A stretch of DNA of 64,000 bases from Paludibaculum fermentans (GTDB lineage Bacteria; Acidobacteriota; Terriglobia; Bryobacterales; Bryobacteraceae). The translations under genes were made by a program, and so were the position numbers. The notes under the pieces are model-generated. The model saw only the letters and a program-made list of their open reading frames with translations, was not told the origin of the DNA and ran no database searches. Location: contig NZ_CP063849.1 in the NCBI RefSeq assembly GCF_015277775.1, positions 8,509,501 to 8,573,500 of the forward strand. Direction: 5' to 3'. Of the stretch, positions 52,265-61,523 are shown in pieces (the first letter of the stretch is position 1; the number at the start of each line of letters is the position of its first letter).

Positions 52265-53041
52265 ATGAATTTCTCCACGCCGACAGAGACCACTCCACGA
52301 ATCGCGCTTGTGACCGGAGCCGGCAGCGGCATTGGGCGGGCCTGCGCCCTGGCGCTGCAATCCGCCGGCTATTCCGTGGTGCTGGCGGGCCGGCGCGAGG
52401 CGGCACTGCAGGAGACCGCGGGGCTTGCCACGCCTGGAGGCGGCAGTATGCTGGCGGTGCCCACGGACGTCGGCAAGCCGGAGTCCGTCCAGGCGCTGTT
52501 CGCGGCCATTCGCAGCCACTTTGGACGCCTGGACCTGCTCTTCAACAATGCCGGCGCCAATGCTCCGGGCATCCCCATGGAGGAGTTGTCGTTTGAGCAG
52601 TGGAACGCGGTGGTGGCTGTGAATCTTACGGGCCCGTTCCTGTGTGCCCAGCAGGCCATCCGGCTGATGAAGGAGCAGGAGCCGCGGGGCGGCCGCATTA
52701 TCAACAACGGCTCGATCTCGGCGCACGCACCGCGGCCGGGTTCCGCGCCTTACACCGCGACGAAACATGCGATCACGGGCCTGACGAAGTGCATCTCTCT
52801 GGATGGCCGCGAGTACGACATTGCCTGCGGCCAGATCGACATCGGGAATGCGGCGACGGAGATGACGCAGCGGATGACTTCCGGGGTGCGGCAGGCCAAT
52901 GGATCGACCATGGTGGAGCCTCGCATGGATGTGAGGCATGTTGCCGACGCTATCCTCTACATGGCCGGACTGCCGTTGGATGCCAATGTCCAGTTCCTGA
53001 CTGTCATGGCCACGACCATGCCGTTCATCGGGCGCGGCTAG
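52265..53041 (+). CDS. SDR family oxidoreductase (second)
   Basis: The 258-residue short-chain reductase has [42 protein letters not shown], and [11 protein letters not shown] (Y-x-x-x-K). The C-terminal part differs from the divergent SDR: it lacks the GG-x-A end of classical enzymes and reads [20 protein letters not shown], typical of a plain SDR of the RhlG/FabG-like group. Substrate is unknown. It is divergent from the first SDR with 64 nt between starts. Confidence 0.92.
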   Translation: MNFSTPTETTPRIALVTGAGSGIGRACALALQSAGYSVVLAGRREAALQETAGLATPGGGSMLAVPTDVGKPESVQALFAAIRSHFGRLDLLFNNAGANAPGIPMEELSFEQWNAVVAVNLTGPFLCAQQAIRLMKEQEPRGGRIINNGSISAHAPRPGSAPYTATKHAITGLTKCISLDGREYDIACGQIDIGNAATEMTQRMTSGVRQANGSTMVEPRMDVRHVADAILYMAGLPLDANVQFLTVMATTMPFIGRG

Positions 53042-53150
53042 GCACTTTCTTCAAAAACTCGTTCCCTGGGCCCCGAACCCGTGTCTGACCGAGCAATCCC
53101 GGACGCATGCACACCGCACGGCCGGTACTGGACACAAGGGGATTCAACAA

Positions 53151-54620
53151 ATGAAACCATGGATCGCGCTCTGTCAGGATACGTTTGCCCGCTCACTGAA
53201 GCGTGGCACTTTTTTGCTTGCCGTCCTTTCGGCGGCCGTCTGCGCCCAGGCGCAAACACCGGTTACTCTCTTCGGCGCATTGTCCAATTTCGATGTGCTC
53301 AACGACACGAAAGAGCCGGCCTATGGGTTCGAAATCGAGCTCCATGGCGTCTCCAGTGTTGGCGGGACCTTCAATTGGAATCGCTTTGGCGCGGCCAACA
53401 TTGTGCCGTTCCAGGGCGGCGTTTATGTTCGTTACCTGTCCGGCTATGATCCGGCGACGAAGCAGTACCTGACCGCGACACCGGCGGCTGTCGACTTCAC
53501 CCCGACCAACGGCCATCAGTGTGTCCTGGGCACGCTGAACTACCAGACCAGCGGCTGTGAGCACTTCGGCGTGTGGACGTACCAGAATCCGACCGCGACC
53601 TACTATTACTGGCTGGTGGCGGATCCAGCCAACCCGGGCACGTTGAAGCGCTATGGTTCACCGGTTTCCATTCCCGCGCCAGTTTGGACTGTAATCCAAC
53701 CCGCCAAGCCGGCTGATCCCGTGCAGGTCGCCGCCGACATCGTGGCGCCCATCCAGCCCGTTGCCGCTTTCCAGTATGGCGATGCGCAGTGGATGAAAGT
53801 GTACAAAACCGAACACAAGCGCAAGGTCGGGCTCGACGAGCTCGTCACCGACAACGCTGTCGTTCCGGAGGATCCGGCCCAGGTGGAAACCTCCTGGTAT
53901 CTGGTGCAGGCCAAGATCGGAGGCAAGGGCAAACGCAATCAGAAGCGCAACCAAGGAGCCCTGGGCGGCGGTTCCCAGGCAGTGGTTCGCCGCTATGAGT
54001 TCTACAAGTTTGCGGGCACCTACGATGCCATCACGCACGAAGCGATCTGCGCGGACGCGCTCTGCAACGTGCCGGCCGATGCCGAAGTGGGCAATTACAT
54101 CGGGGCCCAGATGGCTGCCGCGGATCTCGATGGCCCCGCAGTGGTCGATCTGACCGTCGCCACCGCAGGCAGCGGCCTGGTCACCGGCAACGTCGGGTCC
54201 ATCAAGTGTCCGGGCGTCTGCTCTGCCTCGCTGAACACCGGCACTTCCGTTACTCTCACTGCTGCCGCCGCCAAAGGCGTCGTGTTCGCCGGGTGGGGAG
54301 GCGCCTGCCAGGGCACAGCGCTCACCTGCACGTTCACTATGAATGCGGCGACCTCGGTGACCGCCTCCTTTAAGTCCTCGTTTACGCTTTCAGTGAACCG
54401 GGCCGGTAAGGGCGTAGTGACGAGTGCTCCGGCCGGTATCGACTGCGGCGGGCGCGGCAGCTGCTCCAACACCTTCCCGCAGGATGCCCAGGTGACGCTG
54501 ACGGCGGTACCCGATCCCGGCTCGGCCTGGACTGGGTGGGGCGGCGCCTGCTCCGGCACCGCGCTCACCTGCACCGTCAGTATGACCAAGGCCACTTCCG
54601 TCCAGGCCAACTTCCGTTAG
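53151..54620 (+). CDS. secreted protein with two InlB-type (Flg_new_2) repeats
   Basis: The 489-residue protein has a signal peptide (KRGTFLLAVLSAAVCAQAQ). An unknown N-terminal domain (about 35-320) holds VKVTV-poor, Tyr/Gly-rich sequence and a Lys-rich stretch (KIGGKGKRNQKRNQGALGGG). Two beta-grasp-like repeats follow, about 335-410 and 414-489, each with a G-x-V-T opening, a paired-cysteine loop, TLTA and GWGGAC. Such repeats occur in surface adhesins. It ends convergent with the GH13 gene at a strong shared terminator. Confidence 0.78.
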   Translation: MKPWIALCQDTFARSLKRGTFLLAVLSAAVCAQAQTPVTLFGALSNFDVLNDTKEPAYGFEIELHGVSSVGGTFNWNRFGAANIVPFQGGVYVRYLSGYDPATKQYLTATPAAVDFTPTNGHQCVLGTLNYQTSGCEHFGVWTYQNPTATYYYWLVADPANPGTLKRYGSPVSIPAPVWTVIQPAKPADPVQVAADIVAPIQPVAAFQYGDAQWMKVYKTEHKRKVGLDELVTDNAVVPEDPAQVETSWYLVQAKIGGKGKRNQKRNQGALGGGSQAVVRRYEFYKFAGTYDAITHEAICADALCNVPADAEVGNYIGAQMAAADLDGPAVVDLTVATAGSGLVTGNVGSIKCPGVCSASLNTGTSVTLTAAAAKGVVFAGWGGACQGTALTCTFTMNAATSVTASFKSSFTLSVNRAGKGVVTSAPAGIDCGGRGSCSNTFPQDAQVTLTAVPDPGSAWTGWGGACSGTALTCTVSMTKATSVQANFR

Positions 54621-54668
54621 CTGTTCAGGGATTCGGGCATCGGCCCGAGCCGCTCTCCACCAAACCGC

Positions 54669-54698
54669 GCGCCCGGAGCGAACTTCCGCCCCGGGCGC
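54669..54698. terminator. bidirectional terminator between convergent genes
   Basis: A perfect 8-bp stem (GCGCCCGG/CCGGGCGC, 54669-54676 and 54691-54698) has a 14-nt loop and is followed by ACTTTC. It lies between the InlB-type gene stop (54620) and the GH13 stop (54714). Confidence 0.6.
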
Positions 54699-54713
54699 AC
54701 TTTCGTTGGCGAA

Positions 54714-56594
54714 TCAATCCCGTTTGAAGAAGATCGCGCCCCAGTTTGAGCCGACCTCCACGCTCAGGCGGCCACCCTGGGCCGTCACGGTGTGGCCGCT
54801 GATTAGGTCCGTCCAGGGGCCTGCGTCCGGGACCTCGAAGGAGACCCATTGCGTGTACTGGGCAAAGTTCAAGGCTATATAGAACCGTTCCAGATGCCCC
54901 TGGCCGTCGTCGCCCCACCGGTGATAGACCACCAGGTTGCCGGCGCGGTCGAGGCCGAAGCCGTGCTCATTGCGCTGGGTATTCGATTCGTCCCAGTTGT
55001 TGGGGTAGAAGTTGGTGCTGCGCAGGCCGGGATGCGCGTTCCGGATGCTCATCATCTGCTGGTAGCGGGCGAAGAGGGTGGGGCCCGGTTCGGCGTCACG
55101 CAGCAGCCAGTTTAAAGGGCGCGGGACGACACGGCCATCGCCGTCCTCGGGCATGTCGTTGTCGAGCCCGAACTCCTGCCCGTTGTAGATGAGCGTCGCT
55201 CCGGGGCTGGTGAAGAGAGCGATGATGTACGGCTGGGTCAGGTACCAGAAGTCGCGCCCACCGGCTTTCAACATGAAGCGGCGATGGTCGTGATTCTCGA
55301 TGTAGATCGTCGGTGTGTGATCCGTGCCGAAATCGCGATGTGCGTCCAGCAGGCGCATTAGGCCGGGGTCCACCTGGGGACGGCCTTCGGGCCGGTTGCC
55401 GAGGTAGTCCATATTTCGGCTGCGGAACGGGTCGAGCCAGCAACTGGTGGCGCCCACTTTGTTGGTGACGTCGATGGCCTCGAAGTCCCAACTGTGTTCC
55501 AGGATCAGGGCGAAGTTTTTGTTGTCAGTGTCCACGCAGTGGGCGCGGATATCCGAGAGCAGCTTGGGCAGGCCATGCGCGCGGTCGTCGGCCTTGTAGA
55601 TGCCCAGCGTGTTGTCCAGGCGGATGCCGTCGATCTGGAACTTGTCCATCCAGTAGAAGCAGACATCGCGGATGTACTCATACGTGCATTGGTTGGCGTA
55701 GTCCAGATCCTGGAAATAGCTGTGGTCGGCGAAGTTGCCGACATAAGGCGAATCGGCGGGTTCCTGGTAGAGCCAGTAGTAGGGGAAGCCGCGATCGGGC
55801 GGGGAAGCGTCGGCGTGATTGAAGACGCCGTCCATGATGACGTGGATGTCGCGCTTGTGGCACTCGTTGATGAGCCGCTTCAAGTGGACGAGTTTGTCCA
55901 ATTCGGTGTCCGGGTTCAGGGTGTACTTGTGGGCCACCGAGAAGTACTGCACCGGGTTGTAGCCCCAGCTGAAGTCCTGTGTCGTATCCACCGGGTAGGT
56001 CCAGGCGGTCCACGGCATGAACTCGATGGCGTTGATGCCCAGGGCTACGAGGTCATCGAGTTTCCGGGCGATGGTCTGCAGCGGGGCCTCGTCCGATCTC
56101 TTCAGGTTTGCCGTGAAGTCATCGATCATCAGTTCGTAGAGGATGAGGTCGCCGTAGGGGCGGCGCGGACTGGCCAGCGGCTGGACCGTAGCCACGGAAC
56201 CGCCCACCACGAAGGCGGAATTCTGATTCTCGGTGCCGCCGTACCGGGAACACGGATCGGTGATCTGGCGCGGCGCCGCTTCCGTGAAGTGCAGCAGGTA
56301 TTTGTACTCGTAGAAGCCGTCGGGCAACGGCGCCGAGACGAAGGTGTACACGATGCCCTTCACCGTGGCGGTTTGGGGATCCGTGTAGTTCGACGGGCTC
56401 ATCCGGACGGGGTGGTCAGGATCCCAGATGCGAGTCAGCGGGTTCTGGAAACCGCCGATCACGAACACATCGGTCAGGCCTGGCGAGCCGCCGCTGGTGT
56501 ACTGGTCGGGGTCCAGCGTGTTGTCGGGTACAAAGAGCTTAAACGTGACGGTTTTGTCGTTCTGGTCGACAATGGCGCCAAACTGCTCATACAT
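54714..56594 (-). CDS. GH13 family enzyme (branching-enzyme/amylase-like)
   Basis: The 626-residue protein has an N-terminal CBM48-like beta domain (about 15-150) and a catalytic barrel. Region II IDGIRLDNT gives nucleophile D327, region III ILEHSWDFE gives acid/base E366, and region IV is YIENHDHRR. The C-terminal beta domain follows. The N-domain and lack of a signal peptide fit a glycogen-acting GH13 or a pullulanase/isoamylase relative. It starts 228 nt after the aminotransferase gene on the same strand, and a structured leader precedes it. Confidence 0.9.
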   Translation of the reverse strand: MYEQFGAIVDQNDKTVTFKLFVPDNTLDPDQYTSGGSPGLTDVFVIGGFQNPLTRIWDPDHPVRMSPSNYTDPQTATVKGIVYTFVSAPLPDGFYEYKYLLHFTEAAPRQITDPCSRYGGTENQNSAFVVGGSVATVQPLASPRRPYGDLILYELMIDDFTANLKRSDEAPLQTIARKLDDLVALGINAIEFMPWTAWTYPVDTTQDFSWGYNPVQYFSVAHKYTLNPDTELDKLVHLKRLINECHKRDIHVIMDGVFNHADASPPDRGFPYYWLYQEPADSPYVGNFADHSYFQDLDYANQCTYEYIRDVCFYWMDKFQIDGIRLDNTLGIYKADDRAHGLPKLLSDIRAHCVDTDNKNFALILEHSWDFEAIDVTNKVGATSCWLDPFRSRNMDYLGNRPEGRPQVDPGLMRLLDAHRDFGTDHTPTIYIENHDHRRFMLKAGGRDFWYLTQPYIIALFTSPGATLIYNGQEFGLDNDMPEDGDGRVVPRPLNWLLRDAEPGPTLFARYQQMMSIRNAHPGLRSTNFYPNNWDESNTQRNEHGFGLDRAGNLVVYHRWGDDGQGHLERFYIALNFAQYTQWVSFEVPDAGPWTDLISGHTVTAQGGRLSVEVGSNWGAIFFKRD

Positions 56595-56625
56595 TCGAGG
56601 GTCCTCCGAGGGTAGGGTGGCCGCA

Positions 56626-56679
56626 GTGCAGCCTCAGCCTGGGCGTTGGGCACGACAGAACATTCTCCCCTGGCTGCAC
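56626..56679 (-). promoter_or_regulatory. hairpin in the GH13 leader
   Basis: GTGCAGCC and GGCTGCAC, a perfect 8-bp inverted pair, enclose 38 nt of G/C-rich sequence upstream of ATG 56594, close to GGAGGACC. It may be a leader regulatory structure; no class was recognised. Confidence 0.3.
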
Positions 56680-56789
56680 GCGTAGCTGTTGCTCCGCCTG
56701 GTCCTGCCTCTTGTTTGCGGGCAGGCTCCGGCCTATTGCATTGCGCGGAATGGGGATGACGCGATCCCCACATACATTGTGTAGTTCAG

Positions 56790-56815
56790 GGCCCGGCCGT
56801 TTCGGTAACCGGGCC
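56790..56815 (-). terminator. hairpin after the aminotransferase gene
   Basis: A perfect 7-bp stem GGCCCGG/CCGGGCC with a 12-nt loop lies directly after the aminotransferase stop (56823). No T-run follows. It probably ends or slows transcription before the GH13 leader. Confidence 0.4.
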
Positions 56816-56822
56816 ACCAGCT

Positions 56823-57956
56823 TTACTTGCCGTAGCCTTCGGCCTGGAAGGCGTCTTTCAGGGCACCCAGCAGGAGTTGGACATTCTCCGGGCTGGAACC
56901 GTAGCCCATCGTGCCGATGCGGAAGACTTTGCCGCCCAACGGCCCGAGACCGCCCGCGATCTCGATGCTATGCTCCGCCATCAATTTCTTGCGGACGTTC
57001 ATGTCGTTCACGCCGGCAGGAACGAAGGGGGTGTTCAGCGTCCACAGGCGGTGGCCTTCGGCGACCAGCATGCCCACGCCGATCTCCGCCAGTCCGGCGA
57101 CAAAGGCTTCGTGGTTGGCCTTGTGGCGGGCCCAGCGGTTTTCCAGACCCTCTTCCGTGATGATGGCCAGGGACTCGTGCAGGGCATAGAACATCGAAAT
57201 GGGCGCCGTGTGGTGGTAGCGGTGGGCGCTCTCGTAGTAGTCCAGCAGGAGTTTGAGGTCCAGATACCAGCTCACCGTCGTCGTTTTGCGGGCCTTCAGC
57301 CATTCGAGGGCGCGCGGGGAGCAGGTGATGGGCGCCAGGCCGGGCGGGCACCCCAGCGCTTTCTGGGTGCCGCTATAGGCGATGTCGATTCCGGATTCGT
57401 CCACCAGGACCGGCATGCCGCCCAGGCTGGTGACGCAGTCGGCAATGACGAGCGCGCCGGCCTCGTGCGCGGCCTTGCAGATGGCATGGCCGGGCTGGTA
57501 GGCGCCGGTGGAGGTTTCCGCCTGGACGAAGGCGACCACGGCCGGCTTGGTGCTGGCGATGAACTCGCGCGCCTCGGCGTCGGTGTAGGTCTCGCCCCAG
57601 GGCTTCTCCAACCGCACTACGTCGCCGCCGTGACGGCGCGCCATCTCCGTCAGCCGATCAGAGAAGTAGCCATTCGCGAAGACGGCCACCTTGGCGCCCG
57701 GCTCCACGAAGTTGGTCACCGCGCATTCCATGCCGGCGCTGCCGGTGCCCGAGATCACCATGGTGAACTCGTTGGCCGTGCCGAAGCAGGTCTTAAGGCC
57801 CCGGCGAATGTCCTCATTCACCTGGAAGAAGAAGGGATCCAGGTGGCCCACAATGGGCTGCCGCATGGCTTCGTAGACGCGCGGATGGACCGGCGACGGC
57901 CCGGGTCCGAAGAGCAGCTTCGTGGGTGCTTTGAGTGCGGAGGCTGTGGTGGACAT
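56823..57956 (-). CDS. class V aminotransferase (alanine-glyoxylate/serine-pyruvate type)
   Basis: The 377-residue PLP enzyme shows the family plan: LLFGPGPSPVHPRVYEAM, VISGTGSAGMECAVTNFV, VAFVQAETSTGAYQPGH, LVIADCVTSLGGMPV and AYSGTQKALGCPPGLAPI, where the lysine of GTQK binds PLP. It moves amino groups between small substrates such as alanine, serine and glyoxylate. ATG 57956 is only 20 nt from the divergent HrpB start. A hairpin follows its stop. Confidence 0.93.
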   Translation of the reverse strand: MSTTASALKAPTKLLFGPGPSPVHPRVYEAMRQPIVGHLDPFFFQVNEDIRRGLKTCFGTANEFTMVISGTGSAGMECAVTNFVEPGAKVAVFANGYFSDRLTEMARRHGGDVVRLEKPWGETYTDAEAREFIASTKPAVVAFVQAETSTGAYQPGHAICKAAHEAGALVIADCVTSLGGMPVLVDESGIDIAYSGTQKALGCPPGLAPITCSPRALEWLKARKTTTVSWYLDLKLLLDYYESAHRYHHTAPISMFYALHESLAIITEEGLENRWARHKANHEAFVAGLAEIGVGMLVAEGHRLWTLNTPFVPAGVNDMNVRKKLMAEHSIEIAGGLGPLGGKVFRIGTMGYGSSPENVQLLLGALKDAFQAEGYGK

Positions 57957-57976
57957 CACTGACCAGTTTATTCTGA

Positions 57977-60292
57977 ATGGTAGGTCTCGTGATCGCACTC
58001 CCCGTCGATGCGCTGATCCCCTCGATTCTCGAGTCGCTGCGCACCACCCCGAATCTCGTACTGGAAGCCCCGCCCGGAGCGGGCAAGACCACGCGCGTAC
58101 CGGCTGCCCTGTTGGGCGCGCTGAAGGGTCAAATCCTGGTGTTGGAGCCGAGGCGTCTGGCGGCCCGTCTGGCGGCCCGGCGGGTCGCGTCGGAACTAGG
58201 CGAACAGCCCGGCCAGACGGTCGGGTATCAGGTCAGGTTCGAGCAAGTGGGCGGGCCTTCCACGCGGCTGCGGTTCCTCACCGAAGGCGTGCTGACCCGG
58301 CAGCTCCTCTCCGACCCGGACTTGAAGAATGTGGATGCGGTGATCCTGGATGAGTTCCATGAACGGCATCTGGAGGGTGACCTCGCACTAGCGCTGCTGC
58401 ACCGGTTGCAGCAGACCCGGCGGCCGGATCTGCGGCTGGTGGTGATGTCCGCTACCCTGCACGGCGAGCCGATCTCCGCATTTCTCGGTGGGTGTCCGGT
58501 GCTGCGCAGCGACGGCCGGTTATTTGACCTTTTGGTCGGGTATACGCCGCATTCGGCGGATTCGCTGGAGACCCAGGTGGCGGAAGCCGTGGAAGCGCTG
58601 GTGAAGGAACAGAGCCAGGGCGACATTCTGGTGTTCCTGCCCGGAGCTGCCGAGATCCGCCGCTGCCAGCGGGCATTGCAGCGCTTTGCGGACCATCGCG
58701 GTGTGCTGGTTTTGCCGCTCTATGGCGATCTTTCTCCGCAGGAACAGGATCGCGCCGTCGCGCCCTCTGACCAGCGGAAGGTGATTCTGTCCACGAATGT
58801 GGCCGAGTCGTCGATTACGATCGAGGGTGTCCGGGCGGTGGTGGACTCGGGCCTGGCGCGGATCCCCAAAGACAATCCCTGGACCGGCCTGGCGCGCATT
58901 GAAATTCAACGGGTTGCGCAGGCGTCCGCCGTGCAGCGGGCCGGCCGTGCGGGGCGCACCGGGCCGGGGCGCGTCATCCGGCTTTACACCAAGGAAGACT
59001 TTCTGCGCCGTCCGGCCTACGACACGGCTGAGATCACGCGCCGGGAACTGGCCCAGTTGTGCCTGGACCTGCATGCCGCGGGGTTGCGCAATCCCTTGGA
59101 TCTGCAGTGGTTGGACTCTCCGCCGGAGGCCGCGCTGGTTGCGGCCGAAGATCTCCTGCACCGGCTGGGGGCGTTGGACGCAAACGGCGCGATCACCCCT
59201 TTCGGACGCCGGATCGCCGCCCTGCCGCTGCATCCTCGCCTGGCGGCGTTGGCGATCCACGGCGGAGTCGAAGGCTGTGCCGCTGCCGCGGGATTGGCTG
59301 CCGGCAACCGTCCCCAGGCGGCGCAGATCGAAGACCAGCTTCTGCGGCTGACTTCGCCGAAACGAAGCCAGCACGATCCGCTACCCCAGGCGTACCTGCG
59401 TGCATTTCCAGACCGCGTGGCCCGCCGCCGCAAGTCCAACGAACTGCTGCTGAGCGGCGGGGCTTCGGCGGTCCTGTTGAACGACAAAGGCGTCGAAACG
59501 GCGGAGTTTGTGGTTGCCCTGGATATCGAGGACCGGCCGGACCAGGGGCTCCCGATCGTCCGGCAGGCGTCCCCGATTCAGGCGGACTGGCTGCTGGACC
59601 TGTTCCCTGACCGTGTTACGGCGCGCGAAACCGTCACCTGGAACCGCACGGCGGAGCGGGTGGAGGCCGTCAGCGCGCTGCTCTACGACAGCCTGGTACT
59701 GGAAGAATCGCGCGGGCAAACCTCTGATTCTGAACAGGCGGCCGCGCTGCTGGCGGCAAAGGCCGTCGAGGCAGGGGTGCACCGGTTTGCCGAGGCGGAG
59801 TCCATTCAGCTTTTGAGGAACCGCGCGGCGTTTGCCGGTCTCCCCGATGTCGATCTGGAATCGGCGCTACGCAGGTTGAGCCACGGGTTGAGCTCGTTCC
59901 GCGAACTGGAACAGATGACTCGGGACGGCGGCCTGGAGCGCGCCCTGGTGGACGGGCTCGGGCCGAATGCGCAGCGCACGCTGGAGCGGGCGGCTCCGGA
60001 ATCCATCAAACTGCCGTCGGGCCGCCGCGCCAAAGTGCAATATGCGCCGGGCCAGACCCCGTGGGTCGCCTCCCGCTTACAGGACTTTTTCGGCATGGCT
60101 GAGTCGCCTAGAATCGGAGACGGAACGCCGCTGGTGGTGCACCTGTTGGCGCCCAACCGGCGGCCCGTTCAGATGACCCAGGATCTGGCGGGCTTCTGGG
60201 AACGCCTGTATCCCCAGGTACGGAAAGAGTTGTCCCGGCGTTATCCAAGGCACTCCTGGCCGGAAAATCCATATAATGTCTATAGAGATTAA
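57977..60292 (+). CDS. hrpB: ATP-dependent RNA helicase HrpB
   Basis: The 771-residue DEAH-box helicase has Walker A APPGAGKTTRVP (K37), LVLEPRRLAARLAA, motif II ILDEFHERHLEGD, VVMSATLHGE, ILVFLPGAAEIRR, VILSTNVAESSITIEG and QRAGRAGRTGPG. The C-terminal HrpB-specific domain includes VTARETVTWN and the final HSWPENP, the HrpB signature. Usual length is about 820, so this copy is slightly short. Start ATG 57977 or GTG 57989 both fit. It is divergent from the aminotransferase (20 nt) and its stop lies 3 nt from the TlpA-like gene, an unusual pairing. Confidence 0.93.
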   Translation: MVGLVIALPVDALIPSILESLRTTPNLVLEAPPGAGKTTRVPAALLGALKGQILVLEPRRLAARLAARRVASELGEQPGQTVGYQVRFEQVGGPSTRLRFLTEGVLTRQLLSDPDLKNVDAVILDEFHERHLEGDLALALLHRLQQTRRPDLRLVVMSATLHGEPISAFLGGCPVLRSDGRLFDLLVGYTPHSADSLETQVAEAVEALVKEQSQGDILVFLPGAAEIRRCQRALQRFADHRGVLVLPLYGDLSPQEQDRAVAPSDQRKVILSTNVAESSITIEGVRAVVDSGLARIPKDNPWTGLARIEIQRVAQASAVQRAGRAGRTGPGRVIRLYTKEDFLRRPAYDTAEITRRELAQLCLDLHAAGLRNPLDLQWLDSPPEAALVAAEDLLHRLGALDANGAITPFGRRIAALPLHPRLAALAIHGGVEGCAAAAGLAAGNRPQAAQIEDQLLRLTSPKRSQHDPLPQAYLRAFPDRVARRRKSNELLLSGGASAVLLNDKGVETAEFVVALDIEDRPDQGLPIVRQASPIQADWLLDLFPDRVTARETVTWNRTAERVEAVSALLYDSLVLEESRGQTSDSEQAAALLAAKAVEAGVHRFAEAESIQLLRNRAAFAGLPDVDLESALRRLSHGLSSFRELEQMTRDGGLERALVDGLGPNAQRTLERAAPESIKLPSGRRAKVQYAPGQTPWVASRLQDFFGMAESPRIGDGTPLVVHLLAPNRRPVQMTQDLAGFWERLYPQVRKELSRRYPRHSWPENPYNVYRD

Positions 60293-60295
60293 GTA

Positions 60296-61486
60296 ATGAA
60301 ACTCCAAGCCCTTCTCTTCCTGTTGCCGGCGACCCTGCTGGCGCAAGCGCCCAAAGGTATCTGGGACGCTGCGGTGACATCGGAGGGGCAGCCTGTGGCC
60401 TTCCGGTTGGAGTTTGCAGGCAGCGTTCCGCTGCGGGGCGCCATCCTGGACGGCGAGAAGAGGATCTGGTCGAGTTCCGGCACTTTTGCCAAGGGTTCGC
60501 TGGAGCTGAAGTGGGACTACTTCGACTCCGTCCTGAAGGCGTCAATGGAGAATGGGGTGTTGAAGGGCAGTTACGTCCGCCGCAAGCGAGTGGGCCCGGT
60601 GACGCTGCTGTTCACCGCAAAACCGTTCCAATCGCCGGCGCCAAGTACCGCAAAACCGGCTCAGTTTGCCGGCTTGTGGCGGCTGGAGACCGAGGCGAAG
60701 CAGGGTGTAAGGGTGATGGACGGCCGGTTCCGGCAGTCGGGCGACCAGGTGACAGGGACGATCCAGCGGATCGATGGCGACTTTGGGACGCTCAGCGGCC
60801 AGGTCGACGGGAACCACCTGATCTTGACGCATTTCGACGGGATCCGGGCGACGCGTGTTGAATTCGAGATGCAGGCCGATGGAACGCTGCGCGGGGCGAC
60901 GACGGGCGGCCCGAAGTTCCGCGGCGTGCGGGCGGAGAAGGCCACTCAAATGGGGATCCCGGAGCCTCCGGATCCGACGCGCTACATCGCGGTCAAGAAT
61001 CCGGCGGAACCGTTTGCTTTCCAGTTCGACGATCTGGACGGCAAGCCGGTGTCGCTGGCCGATGCGAAGTTCCACGGCAAAGCCGTGATCGTCACTATCA
61101 CGGGAAGCTGGTGCCCGAACTGCCACGATGAGGCTCCGTTCTTGCTTGACCTTTATCGCAAGTATCATGCAAAGGGCTTGGAGATTGTCTCGTTAGGCTT
61201 TGAATATACAGGGGAAATCGAGCGTGACCGGGGGCAACTGAAGGCGTTTGCCCGGCTGTTGAACATCCCCTGGACGGTGCTGTTGGCCGGCACGACGGAG
61301 GACGGCGAAGTCCAGCGAAAGCTGCCGCAACTGGCGAGCTTCGGCGCATTCCCGACGACGCTGTTTCTGGGGCGCGACCACCGTGTGGAAGCCGTGCATG
61401 CGGGGTTTGCCGGGCCGGCGAATCCGGAAGAACACCGCAAGTTAAAAGAAGAAACGGATTCGTTGGTCCAAAAACTTCTCAAATAA
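60296..61486 (+). CDS. secreted TlpA-like thiol-disulfide protein with N-terminal extension
   Basis: The 396-residue protein has a signal peptide (LQALLFLLPATLLAQ) and an unknown beta-rich domain (about 20-225) with two GLW- and EFEMQADGTLRG-type repeats. A thioredoxin fold (about 240-396) contains ITGSWCPNCHDEAPFLLDLY, W272 and active C273-x2-C276. It should reduce or exchange disulfides in the periplasm. The start lies only 3 nt after the hrpB stop, so the two are translated together, although the roles are not obviously linked. Confidence 0.88.
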   Translation: MKLQALLFLLPATLLAQAPKGIWDAAVTSEGQPVAFRLEFAGSVPLRGAILDGEKRIWSSSGTFAKGSLELKWDYFDSVLKASMENGVLKGSYVRRKRVGPVTLLFTAKPFQSPAPSTAKPAQFAGLWRLETEAKQGVRVMDGRFRQSGDQVTGTIQRIDGDFGTLSGQVDGNHLILTHFDGIRATRVEFEMQADGTLRGATTGGPKFRGVRAEKATQMGIPEPPDPTRYIAVKNPAEPFAFQFDDLDGKPVSLADAKFHGKAVIVTITGSWCPNCHDEAPFLLDLYRKYHAKGLEIVSLGFEYTGEIERDRGQLKAFARLLNIPWTVLLAGTTEDGEVQRKLPQLASFGAFPTTLFLGRDHRVEAVHAGFAGPANPEEHRKLKEETDSLVQKLLK

Positions 61487-61523
61487 GTCTAAAGAATCGG
61501 GGCTCAGCTGCGATGTGTAGGAC

